Assembly: GCF_034120055.1 (NCBI RefSeq)
Contig: NZ_CP139368.1
Location: forward strand, 186,001 to 250,000
Origin: Microbacterium rhizosphaerae
GTDB lineage: Bacteria > Actinomycetota > Actinomycetes > Actinomycetales > Microbacteriaceae
Length of the DNA stretch: 64,000 nt
Direction of reading: 5' to 3'
Part shown: positions 1-7,519 of the stretch, piece by piece
How positions within the stretch are numbered: position 1 is the stretch's first letter
How the letters are laid out: every line of letters starts with the position of its first letter
Translations under genes and position numbers: made by a program
Notes under the pieces: generated by a model
The model's database searches: none
Told to the model about the DNA's origin: nothing
The model's input: the letters and a program-made list of their open reading frames with translations, nothing else

Positions 1-642
1 CCGAACCCGCTGACGGGCGAGCTGCTCGCACCCGTCGCCGACGAGGAGGAGGGGGTCATCCGTCCCGACGGACCGACGTTCGGGCGAGACTTCACGCCGC
101 TGAACGTCCGCGACACCGACGGCGGCCGCAGCTTCGACCTGGACGTGCTCCGTCATCCCGATCCCGGCCCCGCCGCAGCCTGGGCTGAGCACGCGCAGGT
201 CGGCGACCGGCTCGTCGTCGTCGGACCGCGCGGATCCGCCGGCGCGCCCCAGGATGCCGAGCGCGCTCTGCTCGTGGTGGACGGGACGTCGCTGCCGGCG
301 GCATCCCGCTTTCTCGACGACCTCCCCGAATCGACCTCGGTCGACGTCCTCGCCTTCGGCGACCTCACGGGCGATGCCGCCGAGTCGTACCTCGCCTCGG
401 AGCGGGCCTTCGCGGTGTTCGAGGCCGCGGGCGACCTCGTCACCGAGGCGCGTGATCTGGCTCCGGATGCCGGCACCTTCGTGTTCGCGGCGGGAGAGGC
501 ATCCGCCCTCACCCCGTTGCGACGCTATCTGCGGCGGGAGCTCGGCCTGTCGGCCGCGCAGGTCGTCATGAGCGGCTACTGGCGCAGGGGCGTCGTGGCG
601 TGGGACCACCACGCGCCGATCGACCCCTACGACCCCGACTGA
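1..642 (+). CDS. Siderophore-interacting protein (3' part)
   Basis: The frame is open from base 1 to a TGA at 640, so the start lies upstream of the window. The visible 213 residues match the end of the FAD-binding barrel (RDFTPLNVR near residue 30) followed by the NAD(P)-binding SIP domain, with DRLVVVGPRG in the middle and the family's C-terminal GYWRRGVVAWDHH. Members of this ViuB/YqjH-like family are cytosolic flavoenzymes that reduce ferric siderophores with NAD(P)H to release iron. Catalysis by this protein is inferred from family membership only. The upstream neighbours that would show a siderophore locus are outside the window. Confidence 0.88.
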   Translation, partial: PNPLTGELLAPVADEEEGVIRPDGPTFGRDFTPLNVRDTDGGRSFDLDVLRHPDPGPAAAWAEHAQVGDRLVVVGPRGSAGAPQDAERALLVVDGTSLPAASRFLDDLPESTSVDVLAFGDLTGDAAESYLASERAFAVFEAAGDLVTEARDLAPDAGTFVFAAGEASALTPLRRYLRRELGLSAAQVVMSGYWRRGVVAWDHHAPIDPYDPD

Positions 643-707
643 GGCCCATAGGGGTCGCATAGCGCAGACACGCCACCTCTTGCTGTGCGCGGGGCAGACT
701 GGGGGAC

Positions 708-1460
708 ATGTCCGACACGTGCCCGGCCGTCGTCCGGGTCGGCGACCTGCACGTCGAGGTCAGCGGAGCCGGCTCGACGGTGCTGCTCATCCACGGCAAC
801 TCGGGCGACCTGCATTACTTCGACGACATCGTGCCGGTGCTGGAACGGCACTTCCGGGTCGTGCGCATGGACTGCCGCGGACAGGGACGCTCGGCGCGCG
901 GCGATGGGCCGCTCACCATTCGTCGCATGGCCGACGATGCGGCCGACGTCATCCGCGCCACGCAGCAGGACGGCGAGCCCTTCGGGGTCGTGGGCTTCTC
1001 CGACGGCGCGAATGTCGCCATGTCGCTGGCCATCCATCACCCCGACGCGGTCTCGGCGCTCGTCCTGAACGCGGGCAACATCCGGCGCTCCGGTATGCAC
1101 CGCATCGTGCGCGCCCACCTGTGGCTGGTGCACGCGCTGCAGCGGATGCGGCGCCCCACCCCGCTCGTGAGGCAACGGCACGAGCTCAATCGCCTCATGC
1201 TCGATCAGCCCGGGATCCCGCGGGCGGCGCTCGCTCGCATCGCGGTGCCGACGCTCGTCCTGGCCGGGGCGCCCGACCTCATCCGACGCGCCCACACCCG
1301 GATGATCGCGCGGACCATCCCCGGCGCGCAGCTGCGGATCGTCCGCGGGGGAACGCACTTCCTGATGCGTCTGATGCCCGACGTCGCGAATCCGATGATC
1401 GATGCCTTCCTGCGCACGGGGATCGCACCCTTGGACGGCCCGCTCGTCGTGGACCGCTGA
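708..1460 (+). CDS. Alpha/beta hydrolase
   Basis: A 250-residue single-domain alpha/beta hydrolase. The oxyanion-region motif HGNSGD lies near residue 29, the nucleophile elbow GFSDGA places the catalytic Ser at about 98, and GGTHF near residue 216 supplies the likely catalytic His. Length fits the family. The substrate cannot be told from sequence. The ATG at 708 was chosen because a CAGACT hexamer ends 7 nt before it (695-700), the spacing seen at many leaderless-type starts in this window. It stands alone between the siderophore gene and a convergent shikimate dehydrogenase gene. Confidence 0.82.
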   Translation: MSDTCPAVVRVGDLHVEVSGAGSTVLLIHGNSGDLHYFDDIVPVLERHFRVVRMDCRGQGRSARGDGPLTIRRMADDAADVIRATQQDGEPFGVVGFSDGANVAMSLAIHHPDAVSALVLNAGNIRRSGMHRIVRAHLWLVHALQRMRRPTPLVRQRHELNRLMLDQPGIPRAALARIAVPTLVLAGAPDLIRRAHTRMIARTIPGAQLRIVRGGTHFLMRLMPDVANPMIDAFLRTGIAPLDGPLVVDR

Positions 1461-1464
1461 GACC

Positions 1465-2277
1465 CTACTCCCGGGAGAACGCCGAGGCCCGGGCCACCTG
1501 CTCCGGCGTGATCGCGACCCCGGTGTAGCGCTCGAACTGGCGCGCGGCCTGCAGCGCGATGACCTCCGCCCCGGTGATGACCGGCGTGCCCGCGGCGCGG
1601 GCGGCGACGATCAGCGGGGTCTCGGCCGGGAAGGCGACGACATCGAACACCGTATGCGCCGCATCCACCTGCGCCTGACCGAAGGCGAGGGTCTGCGCAT
1701 CCGGACCGTCCATGCCGAGCGGGGTGACGTTGACGATGACGCCTTCGACGGGTGCCGGGTCGCTCTCGACCCAGCGGTAGCCGTAGGTCGAGGCCAGCGC
1801 CGTGCCGGCCTCGCGATTGCGGGCGACGACCGTCACGTCGTCGAAGCCGCTGCCGTGGAACGCCGCGACGACGGCCTTCGCCATCCCTCCCGATCCGCGG
1901 ACGAGCACCGGCAGCGCCGGATCGACCGCATGCTCGGCGAGCAGCTGGGCGACGGCTTCGTAGTCGGTGTTGGATGCCGTGAGCCTGCCGTCGTCGTTCA
2001 CGATCGTGTTCACGGACTCGATGGCCGCCGCCGACTCCTCGAGGTCGTCGACGAGCGGGATCACGGCCTCTTTGAAGGGCATCGAGACCGAGCACCCGCG
2101 GATGCCGAGCGCGCGCACGCCGCGGATCGCGCCCTCGATGTCGTCGGTCGTGAACGCCTTGTAGATGAAGTTCAGCCCGAGCTCGTCATACAGGTAGTTG
2201 TGGAACCGCGTGCCGAGATTCGACGGACGCCCCGACAGCGAGATGCACAGGGACATGTCCTTGTTGAGGATCGGCAT
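1465..2277 (-). CDS. aroE: Shikimate dehydrogenase (AroE family)
   Basis: A 270-residue cytosolic protein. The substrate-binding SLS motif is at residues 13-15, the catalytic Lys is at about 69 in VSMPFKE, the conserved NTD is at 103-105, and the dinucleotide-binding glycine loop GSGGMAKA starts near 128. AroE enzymes interconvert 3-dehydroshikimate and shikimate with NADP(H); related paralogues use quinate. It is the last gene of a PadR-MFS-AroE operon, starting 5 bp after the transporter stop. That context, away from other aro genes, leaves room for a quinate/shikimate-type or unknown substrate rather than the housekeeping role. Confidence 0.85.
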   Translation of the reverse strand: MPILNKDMSLCISLSGRPSNLGTRFHNYLYDELGLNFIYKAFTTDDIEGAIRGVRALGIRGCSVSMPFKEAVIPLVDDLEESAAAIESVNTIVNDDGRLTASNTDYEAVAQLLAEHAVDPALPVLVRGSGGMAKAVVAAFHGSGFDDVTVVARNREAGTALASTYGYRWVESDPAPVEGVIVNVTPLGMDGPDAQTLAFGQAQVDAAHTVFDVVAFPAETPLIVAARAAGTPVITGAEVIALQAARQFERYTGVAITPEQVARASAFSRE

Positions 2278-2282
2278 GCGGG

Positions 2283-3920
2283 CTAGGACTCCTCGACGGC
2301 GGTCCGGGCATCGACCCACTCGTGGCGCTGGCCCGCCTTCAGCAGGTGCGTCGGGCGCTTCATGAACAGCACCACGATGACGCCGAGGGCCATGACGGCG
2401 GCGGGCAGCAGGATCGCCTGCGCCATCGCGGTGGCGAAGCCGTCGACGACGAACGACGGCAGCTTGCCGCCGCCGAAGCCGGTCGTGTTGCCCGTCGCGT
2501 GGGGGAACTGCGCATCCAGCCGGCCCTGCATGAAGGCGGCGATCGCCGCCGAGCCGAGCACCGAGCCGACGGTCCGCGTCGTGTTGTAGATGCCGGCGCC
2601 GGCGCCCGCCTGCCGCGGGGGCAGGTTGCGGGTCGCGGTGGTCGCAAGCGGCCCCCACATCCCGGCGCTCGCGATGCCGATGAGCAGCGACGGCAGGAGG
2701 AAGAGCCACACCGCGGTATTCGGATCGCGCATCAGCCACGCGTTCCAGCCGATCGCGATCACCATGAGCGACAGACCGGGCACGAGCAGCACGCGCGGAT
2801 CGACGTGGTCGAGGATGCGGCCGGCGATCGGCGAGAGCACGCCGGCGGCGAGCGCCATCGGGATCATCAGCAGCGCCGCCTCGGTCGGCGTGAGGCCGCG
2901 AGCCAGCTGCAGGTAGAACATGTACGGCAGCGACATGCTCGTGACGACGAAGCCGACGATCGCGATGCCGCCGTTCGAGACCGAGAAGTTGCGGTCGCGG
3001 AACAGCTCGAGCGGCACGAGCGCCTCGCTCTTGGTCTTCGCCTGCTGCCAGATGAACAGGCCCAGCAGGACGACGCCGGCGATGATCATGGTCCAGATGC
3101 GGGCGTCCCAGTTCCACGACTGGCCCTCCTGCAGTCCGAAGACGATCAGGAAGAGGGCCGCGGCGCTCAGGAAGACGCCGACGATGTCGAACCTGTGCTC
3201 GTGCGTCTTGAGCTTCGGCACGAGCACCGCGGCCAGCACGAAGCCGACGATGCCGACCGGGATGTTGACGAAGAAGATCCACTCCCACCCGAGGCCGTCG
3301 ACCAGCAGGCCGCCGGCCAGCGGTCCGACGAGCATCGCGACGCCCGACGTCGCCCCCCACAGGCCCATGGCCGCACCGCGGGACTCGGCCGGGAACGTCC
3401 TGGTGATGACCGCCATCGTCTGCGGGGTCATCATCGAGGCGCCGAAGCCCTGCACCGCGCGGAAGAGGATCAGCATCCCGAGGGTCGGCGAGAGGCCGCA
3501 GCCGAGCGAGGCGAGCGTGAAGACCGCGAGCCCGATGAGGTAGATGTTCTTCGGCCCGAACCGGTCGCCGAGGCGGCCGGTGATGAGCAGGGGCACCGCG
3601 TAGGCCAGCAGATATGCGCTCGTCACCCACACGACGTTGTCGAGGTTGGCGGAGTCGGGGTCGAGCGCCGCCTTGATCGCCGGATTCGCGACCGAGACGA
3701 TCGTGGTGTCCACGAGGATCATGAAGAAGCCGATGACCAGCGCCCACAAGGCGGGCCACGGGCTGCGGGGCTTGTGCCCGATCGCGTAGGCGCCCGTGAT
3801 CGGGCCGCCGGAGGCGGGAGCGGATGCCGTCGTCTTCTTCTGCGCCTCCGCGGCGCCCGTCTCGGCGGCGGTCATCGCCTTCGCCTCGGCGCGCGTCGTC
3901 GGCGCTGCGGGATCTGTCAT
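2283..3920 (-). CDS. MFS drug-efflux transporter, DHA2 (14-TM) family
   Basis: A 545-residue membrane protein of the length expected for 14-helix EmrB/QacA transporters. Family motifs are visible: LVDTTIVSVANPAI in the first helix, GRLGDRFGPKNIYLIG (motif A) in the first cytoplasmic loop, and GPLAGGLLVDGLGWEWIFF (antiporter motif C) in helix 5. The N-terminus is an Ala/Thr/Glu-rich cytoplasmic extension of about 50 residues. The ATG at 3918-3920 overlaps the TGA of the PadR gene (ATGA), so the two are probably translationally coupled. Family members export amphipathic drugs or metabolites using the proton gradient; the cargo here is unknown and could relate to the downstream dehydrogenase. 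Confidence 0.9.
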   Translation of the reverse strand: MTDPAAPTTRAEAKAMTAAETGAAEAQKKTTASAPASGGPITGAYAIGHKPRSPWPALWALVIGFFMILVDTTIVSVANPAIKAALDPDSANLDNVVWVTSAYLLAYAVPLLITGRLGDRFGPKNIYLIGLAVFTLASLGCGLSPTLGMLILFRAVQGFGASMMTPQTMAVITRTFPAESRGAAMGLWGATSGVAMLVGPLAGGLLVDGLGWEWIFFVNIPVGIVGFVLAAVLVPKLKTHEHRFDIVGVFLSAAALFLIVFGLQEGQSWNWDARIWTMIIAGVVLLGLFIWQQAKTKSEALVPLELFRDRNFSVSNGGIAIVGFVVTSMSLPYMFYLQLARGLTPTEAALLMIPMALAAGVLSPIAGRILDHVDPRVLLVPGLSLMVIAIGWNAWLMRDPNTAVWLFLLPSLLIGIASAGMWGPLATTATRNLPPRQAGAGAGIYNTTRTVGSVLGSAAIAAFMQGRLDAQFPHATGNTTGFGGGKLPSFVVDGFATAMAQAILLPAAVMALGVIVVLFMKRPTHLLKAGQRHEWVDARTAVEES

Positions 3921-4567
3921 ATCGATGCCTTTCGCAAGATCGTGTGCAAGCCGGTCTCGGCCGATGCGGCGAGATCGGTGTCCTCCTCCGACTCGACGTC
4001 GATGCCCCACGGGAATCGACACTGGTCGAGATCGAGAAGGAAGCCGTCGAGCCATTCGAGGTCCGCGGCGAGCAGTGCGGCCTGTCGACCGCTCTGCACC
4101 AGGTACTGCTCCGGCACGCGGCGTTCGCGGGCCTTCGCGACTCCGTCGGCGAAGAGCCGATGCTCTCCGGCCAGGGCCGCGCGCCGCTCGGTCAGGAGAT
4201 CGATGACCTCGTCCCGGTCGATGTTGTGCGACTCGGCGAGCGCGACGCGGAACTCGACCGGCCGGTCGATCCGCGGCAATTCCGCACGCACCCAGGCAGC
4301 GACGGCCTCCTGGCCGGCATCCGTCATCGTGTACGTCGTTCGCTCCGGCCTCTTGCCGTCCCGGTCGACGCGCACCTCGGCCAGCAGCCCGTGCTTCTTC
4401 AAGCGGGAGACCGTGTGGTAGAACGTTCCGTTCGTGAGCGCGAGCAGCCGGTCGTGGTGGCGCAGGCGCATGAGCCGCATCATCTCGTACGGGTGCATAT
4501 CGCCCTCGCGCAGGAGTGCGAGCGCCATCACGCCGAGAGGCGTGAGCTTGCACGCGTCATCCGTCAC
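3917..4567 (-). CDS. PadR family transcriptional regulator
   Basis: A 216-residue regulator. The N-terminal winged helix (KLTPLGVMALALLREG, then NGTFYHTVSRLKKHGLL and the wing region ERTTYTMTDAG) is typical of PadR proteins. The C-terminal half is the helical dimerisation region. It starts with GTG and leads the operon with the MFS exporter. A perfect palindrome 18 bp upstream of the start is the probable operator, so the protein likely represses its own operon and is relieved by a ligand, perhaps a substrate of the exporter. Confidence 0.88.
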   Translation of the reverse strand: MTDDACKLTPLGVMALALLREGDMHPYEMMRLMRLRHHDRLLALTNGTFYHTVSRLKKHGLLAEVRVDRDGKRPERTTYTMTDAGQEAVAAWVRAELPRIDRPVEFRVALAESHNIDRDEVIDLLTERRAALAGEHRLFADGVAKARERRVPEQYLVQSGRQAALLAADLEWLDGFLLDLDQCRFPWGIDVESEEDTDLAASAETGLHTILRKASI

Positions 4568-4584
4568 GGTTGCTCCATCCCGAT

Positions 4585-4600
4585 TAGTCCACTTGGACTA
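4585..4600. promoter_or_regulatory. Palindromic operator of the PadR-MFS operon
   Basis: Arms TAGTCCA and TGGACTA are exact reverse complements separated by CT. The site lies 18 bp before the padR GTG, where it would overlap the promoter or transcript start. Autoregulation by PadR is inferred from position. Confidence 0.65.
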
Positions 4601-4668
4601 TACGCGACTACCGCCGGACTGTCGAGATCCACGGCCCGCCCGGGCGATCGACGCTTCGTGCATACGCG

Positions 4669-4674
4669 TAGCCT
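4669..4674 (+). promoter_or_regulatory. -10 element TAGCCT
   Basis: The hexamer is followed by 6 nt and then the ATG at 4681, the spacing expected if transcription starts at the start codon (leaderless mRNA). Confidence 0.5.
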
Positions 4675-4680
4675 GACCTC

Positions 4681-5103
4681 ATGATCAGCCGGGACCTCGC
4701 CATCGCTCTCAAGGAGGCCGGCCTGCGCTGGCATCCGGAATCGGGTGACCGTTTCCAGCTCGCCCTGTCGAGCGATGTCGAGCCGGAGGTCGAGGCCGAC
4801 GTCTTCACCGTGAGCGACATGACGATCGAGTCGCGCCGGACGCCGAGCGGCGTGACGATCCTCGCGTTCAACGGCACCACCGAATGGGCGCTCGACGCCG
4901 TCTCCGTGGAGGAGGCGATCTGGCTGCCTGCGGAAGAGCAGCTGCGCGAACTGCTGCGGGGAGCGTTCCGCAGCCTGCGCCGGCTTCCGGACGCGTATGA
5001 GGTGGAGGCCGAGATCGCGGGCGAGCGACTCCGGTTCGAGCATCCGGATGCCTCCGAGGCCTACGGCATGGCGCTGCTCGAACTCGTCACCCGGTCGCGC
5101 TGA
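4681..5103 (+). CDS. Conserved hypothetical protein
   Basis: A 140-residue soluble, acidic protein with no signal peptide or membrane segment. It begins MISRDLAIALKEAGL and ends with a basic RSR. I recognise it as an actinobacterial conserved family of unknown role; some databases label such proteins as pilus-assembly related, which nothing in this sequence supports. The start is backed by the -10 element 6 nt upstream. The following gene starts 19 bp after the stop with its own -10 element, so the two may be independent units. Confidence 0.7.
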   Translation: MISRDLAIALKEAGLRWHPESGDRFQLALSSDVEPEVEADVFTVSDMTIESRRTPSGVTILAFNGTTEWALDAVSVEEAIWLPAEEQLRELLRGAFRSLRRLPDAYEVEAEIAGERLRFEHPDASEAYGMALLELVTRSR

Positions 5104-5109
5104 CCGGCG

Positions 5110-5115
5110 TACGCT
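5110..5115 (+). promoter_or_regulatory. -10 element TACGCT
   Basis: Located 7 nt before the ATG at 5123; leaderless-type spacing. Confidence 0.5.
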
Positions 5116-5122
5116 GTGGCGC

Positions 5123-5476
5123 ATGGCCTCGAATGGGCACGCGCGGCGCGAGAAGTTCCCCGAGTCGTACGCGATCTTCGACCGACTGACCGCGGAGTAC
5201 GCGCAGCGCGACGGCGTCGCGCTCGGGCGGATGTTCGGCTCGGAGGGTCTCAGCATCCGCGGCAAGGTGTTCGCCTTCGTCGGGTTCACCGGCAGCCTTT
5301 TCGCGAAGCTCCCCGAGAAGCGCGTCGGCGAGCTCATCGAGAGCGGGGATGCCGACCCCGCCGTCATGCGCGATCGGCCGATGCGCGAGTGGGTCACCGT
5401 GCGCGCCGACATGCCCGGCACGTGGTCGGGCATCGTCGCCGAGGCGTACGAGTTCGTCGATTCGATCACGCCCTGA
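5123..5476 (+). CDS. TfoX N-terminal domain protein
   Basis: A 117-residue protein with the TfoX_N-type pattern: an aromatic-rich RREKFPESYAIFDRLT start, the GRMFGSEGLSIRGKVFAFV core and KLPEKRVGELIESGDA. The domain was named for the competence regulator TfoX, but stand-alone copies in actinobacteria have no established role and no DNA uptake genes are nearby. I chose ATG 5123 rather than earlier in-frame starts because of the -10 hexamer 7 nt upstream. purC follows 30 bp later with its own promoter. Confidence 0.75.
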   Translation: MASNGHARREKFPESYAIFDRLTAEYAQRDGVALGRMFGSEGLSIRGKVFAFVGFTGSLFAKLPEKRVGELIESGDADPAVMRDRPMREWVTVRADMPGTWSGIVAEAYEFVDSITP

Positions 5477-5494
5477 CGGGTGGTTCCGCGGCGG

Positions 5495-5500
5495 GATAAT
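5495..5500 (+). promoter_or_regulatory. -10 element GATAAT for purC
   Basis: Located 6 nt before the GTG at 5507. It differs from the TATAAT consensus at one base and decides the start choice for purC. Confidence 0.5.
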
Positions 5501-5506
5501 GGGCTC

Positions 5507-6412
5507 GTGACCCACGATCTCCCCGGCTGGCGGCATGTCTACTCCGGCAAGGTGCGCGACCTGTATGCGCCCGACGACGCCTCGACCGGCTCGGGAGGCG
5601 GGGGCGATGGCCGCGCACAGCGGATGCTGGTCGTCGCCAGTGACCGGGTGAGCGCCTTCGACCACGTGCTCTCCCCGGACATCCCCGGCAAGGGCGCGCT
5701 GCTCACCGCCCTGTCGCTGTGGTGGTTCGACCGGCTCGCGGGCGGAGACGACGGGCGCAGCATCCCGAATCACCTCGCCGAGGGCGAGATCCCGGATGCC
5801 GTCGCCGGGCGCGCGATGCTCGTGCGGTCGCTCGACATGCAGCCGATCGAGTGCGTCGTGCGCGGCTACCTCACCGGTTCGGGCTGGAACGAGTATCGCG
5901 AGCACGGGACGGTGTGCGGCATCCGCCTGGAGTCCGGCCTCCGCAACGGCGACCGTCTGCCGGCGCCCATCTTCACCCCCGCGTACAAGGCTCCCCTCGG
6001 CGAGCACGACGAGAACATCACGTTCGAGAGGACCGTCGAGCTCGTCGGCCTCGAGCGCGCGGAGGAGCTGCGCGACCTGTCGCTCGAGATCTACGAGCGG
6101 GCAGCCGCGACGGCCGAAGAGCACGGGCTGATTCTCGCGGACACCAAGTTCGAGTTCGGCGTCGACGAGGACGGCGTGCTCACACTGGCGGACGAGGTGC
6201 TCACGAGCGACTCGTCGCGCTACTGGGATGCCGCGGCCTGGGCCGCCGGCACGACCCCCGACGAGCGCATGGCGAGCTTCGACAAGCAGATCGTGCGCGA
6301 CTGGCTCGCCGCCCATTGGGACAAGACCGGCGAGCCGCCGGAGCTGCCGCAGGACGTCGTCGCCCGCACCGCCGACCGCTACCGCGAGCTGCTGGAACGC
6401 CTGACCGACTGA
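5507..6412 (+). CDS. purC: Phosphoribosylaminoimidazole-succinocarboxamide synthase (SAICAR synthase)
   Basis: A 301-residue cytosolic enzyme that joins aspartate to CAIR using ATP, the eighth step of de novo purine synthesis. It shows the N-terminal SGKVRDLY motif, ASDRVSAFD, the ligand-binding stretch around RGYLTGSGW and the C-terminal DEVLTSDSSRYW signature. Length matches the larger SAICAR synthases. An in-frame GTG at 5480 exists, but GTG 5507 is preferred because of its -10 element and because the protein then starts MTHDLPGWRHVYSGK as in relatives. Other purine genes in the window are purSQ, purL and purA, none adjacent. Confidence 0.95.
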   Translation: MTHDLPGWRHVYSGKVRDLYAPDDASTGSGGGGDGRAQRMLVVASDRVSAFDHVLSPDIPGKGALLTALSLWWFDRLAGGDDGRSIPNHLAEGEIPDAVAGRAMLVRSLDMQPIECVVRGYLTGSGWNEYREHGTVCGIRLESGLRNGDRLPAPIFTPAYKAPLGEHDENITFERTVELVGLERAEELRDLSLEIYERAAATAEEHGLILADTKFEFGVDEDGVLTLADEVLTSDSSRYWDAAAWAAGTTPDERMASFDKQIVRDWLAAHWDKTGEPPELPQDVVARTADRYRELLERLTD

Positions 6413-6419
6413 GCGGATC

Positions 6420-7436
6420 ATGCTCAGCGACGAGGAGTCCGCCGAACTGGCGGAACTGCGCCGTCGCGCCTGGGGCGAGACCCCGGATATCCTCGACGAC
6501 CCGGCGGCGCTCTCCCGGCTCGAGGAGCTGGAGGACAGGGCCCGTCCCGACCGCTCCCCGAGCGTCGACCGGTCCCCGAGCGTCGACCGGTCTCCGAGCG
6601 TCGACCGGTCCCCGAGCGTCGACCGGTCCCCGAGCGTCGACCGGTGCCCGAGCTTGTCGAGGGGCGGCACCGACGATCAGCGCAGGGACGACCCCTCGAC
6701 AGGCTCGGGGACCGCGGTTGGCATGCCGACGGAGGATCCGGTTGAGCGAGGGAGCGCCGGCGACCGAGACGAGACGCGGGACGCAGAACCACGTTCCGAC
6801 CCGCACGAGCAGACGCCACCGGACCAGCCGCGCACGGGCGCGAAGCGCGGCATCCTGCTCGTCCTCGGGGTCGTCATCACCGTCGTCGCCCTTGCGGCCG
6901 GGGTGCGCAGCATCCTGAATCCGGCATCCCCGCCCGCGACCGCCTCCCCCAGCCCCACGTTCGCGTTCGCGACGCCGCGGATTCTGCCCGCCCTCGCGTG
7001 CGGAGACGGCTGGGGACCACCCAGCAGCCTGTCGACACCCGCGGGCAAGCCGGTCTGGAGCCGGCAGTTCGACTTCCCGATCAGCGAGACGTGGGTGATG
7101 CCCCACCGGGGCGCCCGGATGGTCGGCGTCTGGGCGAACCTCGATGTGGATGCGGGGACGATCTCCGACGTCCAGGTCGTGAGCCCGACGACCGCCCGCC
7201 TGTTCTACACGGCGGCGAGGACCTGGACCTCTCCGCCCTCCCCCGACGAGATCATCGCGAACAGCAAGCCGGGCATCGTGCTGCCGATGTGCGACAACCC
7301 GGACAGCTATCCGGGGTTCATCCTCGCGCGGGCGCCGGCGTGCGTGACGCTCGAGTTCACCGTGGCCGGCACCGCCCACTACACGGTTCGCACGCCCGTC
7401 GGCCTCGACGAGGGCGCCCGCTGCCCGACGCCGTGA
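6420..7436 (+). CDS. Single-pass membrane protein with repeat-derived linker, unknown function
   Basis: A 338-residue protein. Residues 1-40 are acidic and helical. Residues about 43-80 are six degenerate DRSPSV units encoded by an 18-bp tandem repeat, followed by repeat-derived DPSTGSGT. One membrane helix lies near 142-160 (GILLVLGVVITVVALAAG). The remaining 175 residues would be extracytoplasmic and contain a few Cys. No known domain is recognised. It begins 7 bp after purC and could be co-transcribed with it. The low-complexity linker matches the dispersed repeat family found elsewhere in the window, so it probably expanded from repeat DNA rather than being under functional selection. Confidence 0.7.
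   Translation: MLSDEESAELAELRRRAWGETPDILDDPAALSRLEELEDRARPDRSPSVDRSPSVDRSPSVDRSPSVDRSPSVDRCPSLSRGGTDDQRRDDPSTGSGTAVGMPTEDPVERGSAGDRDETRDAEPRSDPHEQTPPDQPRTGAKRGILLVLGVVITVVALAAGVRSILNPASPPATASPSPTFAFATPRILPALACGDGWGPPSSLSTPAGKPVWSRQFDFPISETWVMPHRGARMVGVWANLDVDAGTISDVQVVSPTTARLFYTAARTWTSPPSPDEIIANSKPGIVLPMCDNPDSYPGFILARAPACVTLEFTVAGTAHYTVRTPVGLDEGARCPTP
6548..6664. repeat. 18-bp tandem repeat (six units) ending in a family-1 repeat core
   Basis: Units start at 6548, 6566, 6584, 6602, 6620 and 6638. Each contains CCCCGAGCGTCGACC with one or two changes, and the last runs into an intact GAGCTTGTCGAGGGG. It lies inside the coding region and keeps the frame because the unit is a multiple of three. 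Confidence 0.9.
6692..6713. repeat. Family-1 dispersed repeat copy
   Basis: Contains the core CCCCTCGACAGGCTCGGGG followed by ACC, in frame inside the membrane protein gene (encodes PSTGSGT). Confidence 0.9.
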
Positions 7437-7478
7437 CGCCGGGGCCGGCATCCCTATGCACGGCCTGTGCGCCGCCGA

Positions 7479-7518
7479 TATCGTGAATCAGCCTTTCCAC
7501 TGAGCACGAGGAGCGATG
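7479..7518 (+). promoter_or_regulatory. Promoter -10 and ribosome binding site of the permease gene
   Basis: A TATCGT hexamer at 7479-7484 would start a leader of about 30 nt. A purine-rich CGAGGAG at 7507-7513 precedes the ATG at 7520 and supports that start over the out-of-frame ATG at 7516. Confidence 0.4.
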
Positions 7519-7519
7519 C

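Noticed and set aside
1465..3759. Long minus-strand frame joining shikimate dehydrogenase to upstream sequence
   Set aside because: The upstream part is the wrong frame of the MFS transporter; the dehydrogenase begins at the ATG at 2277 with normal family length.
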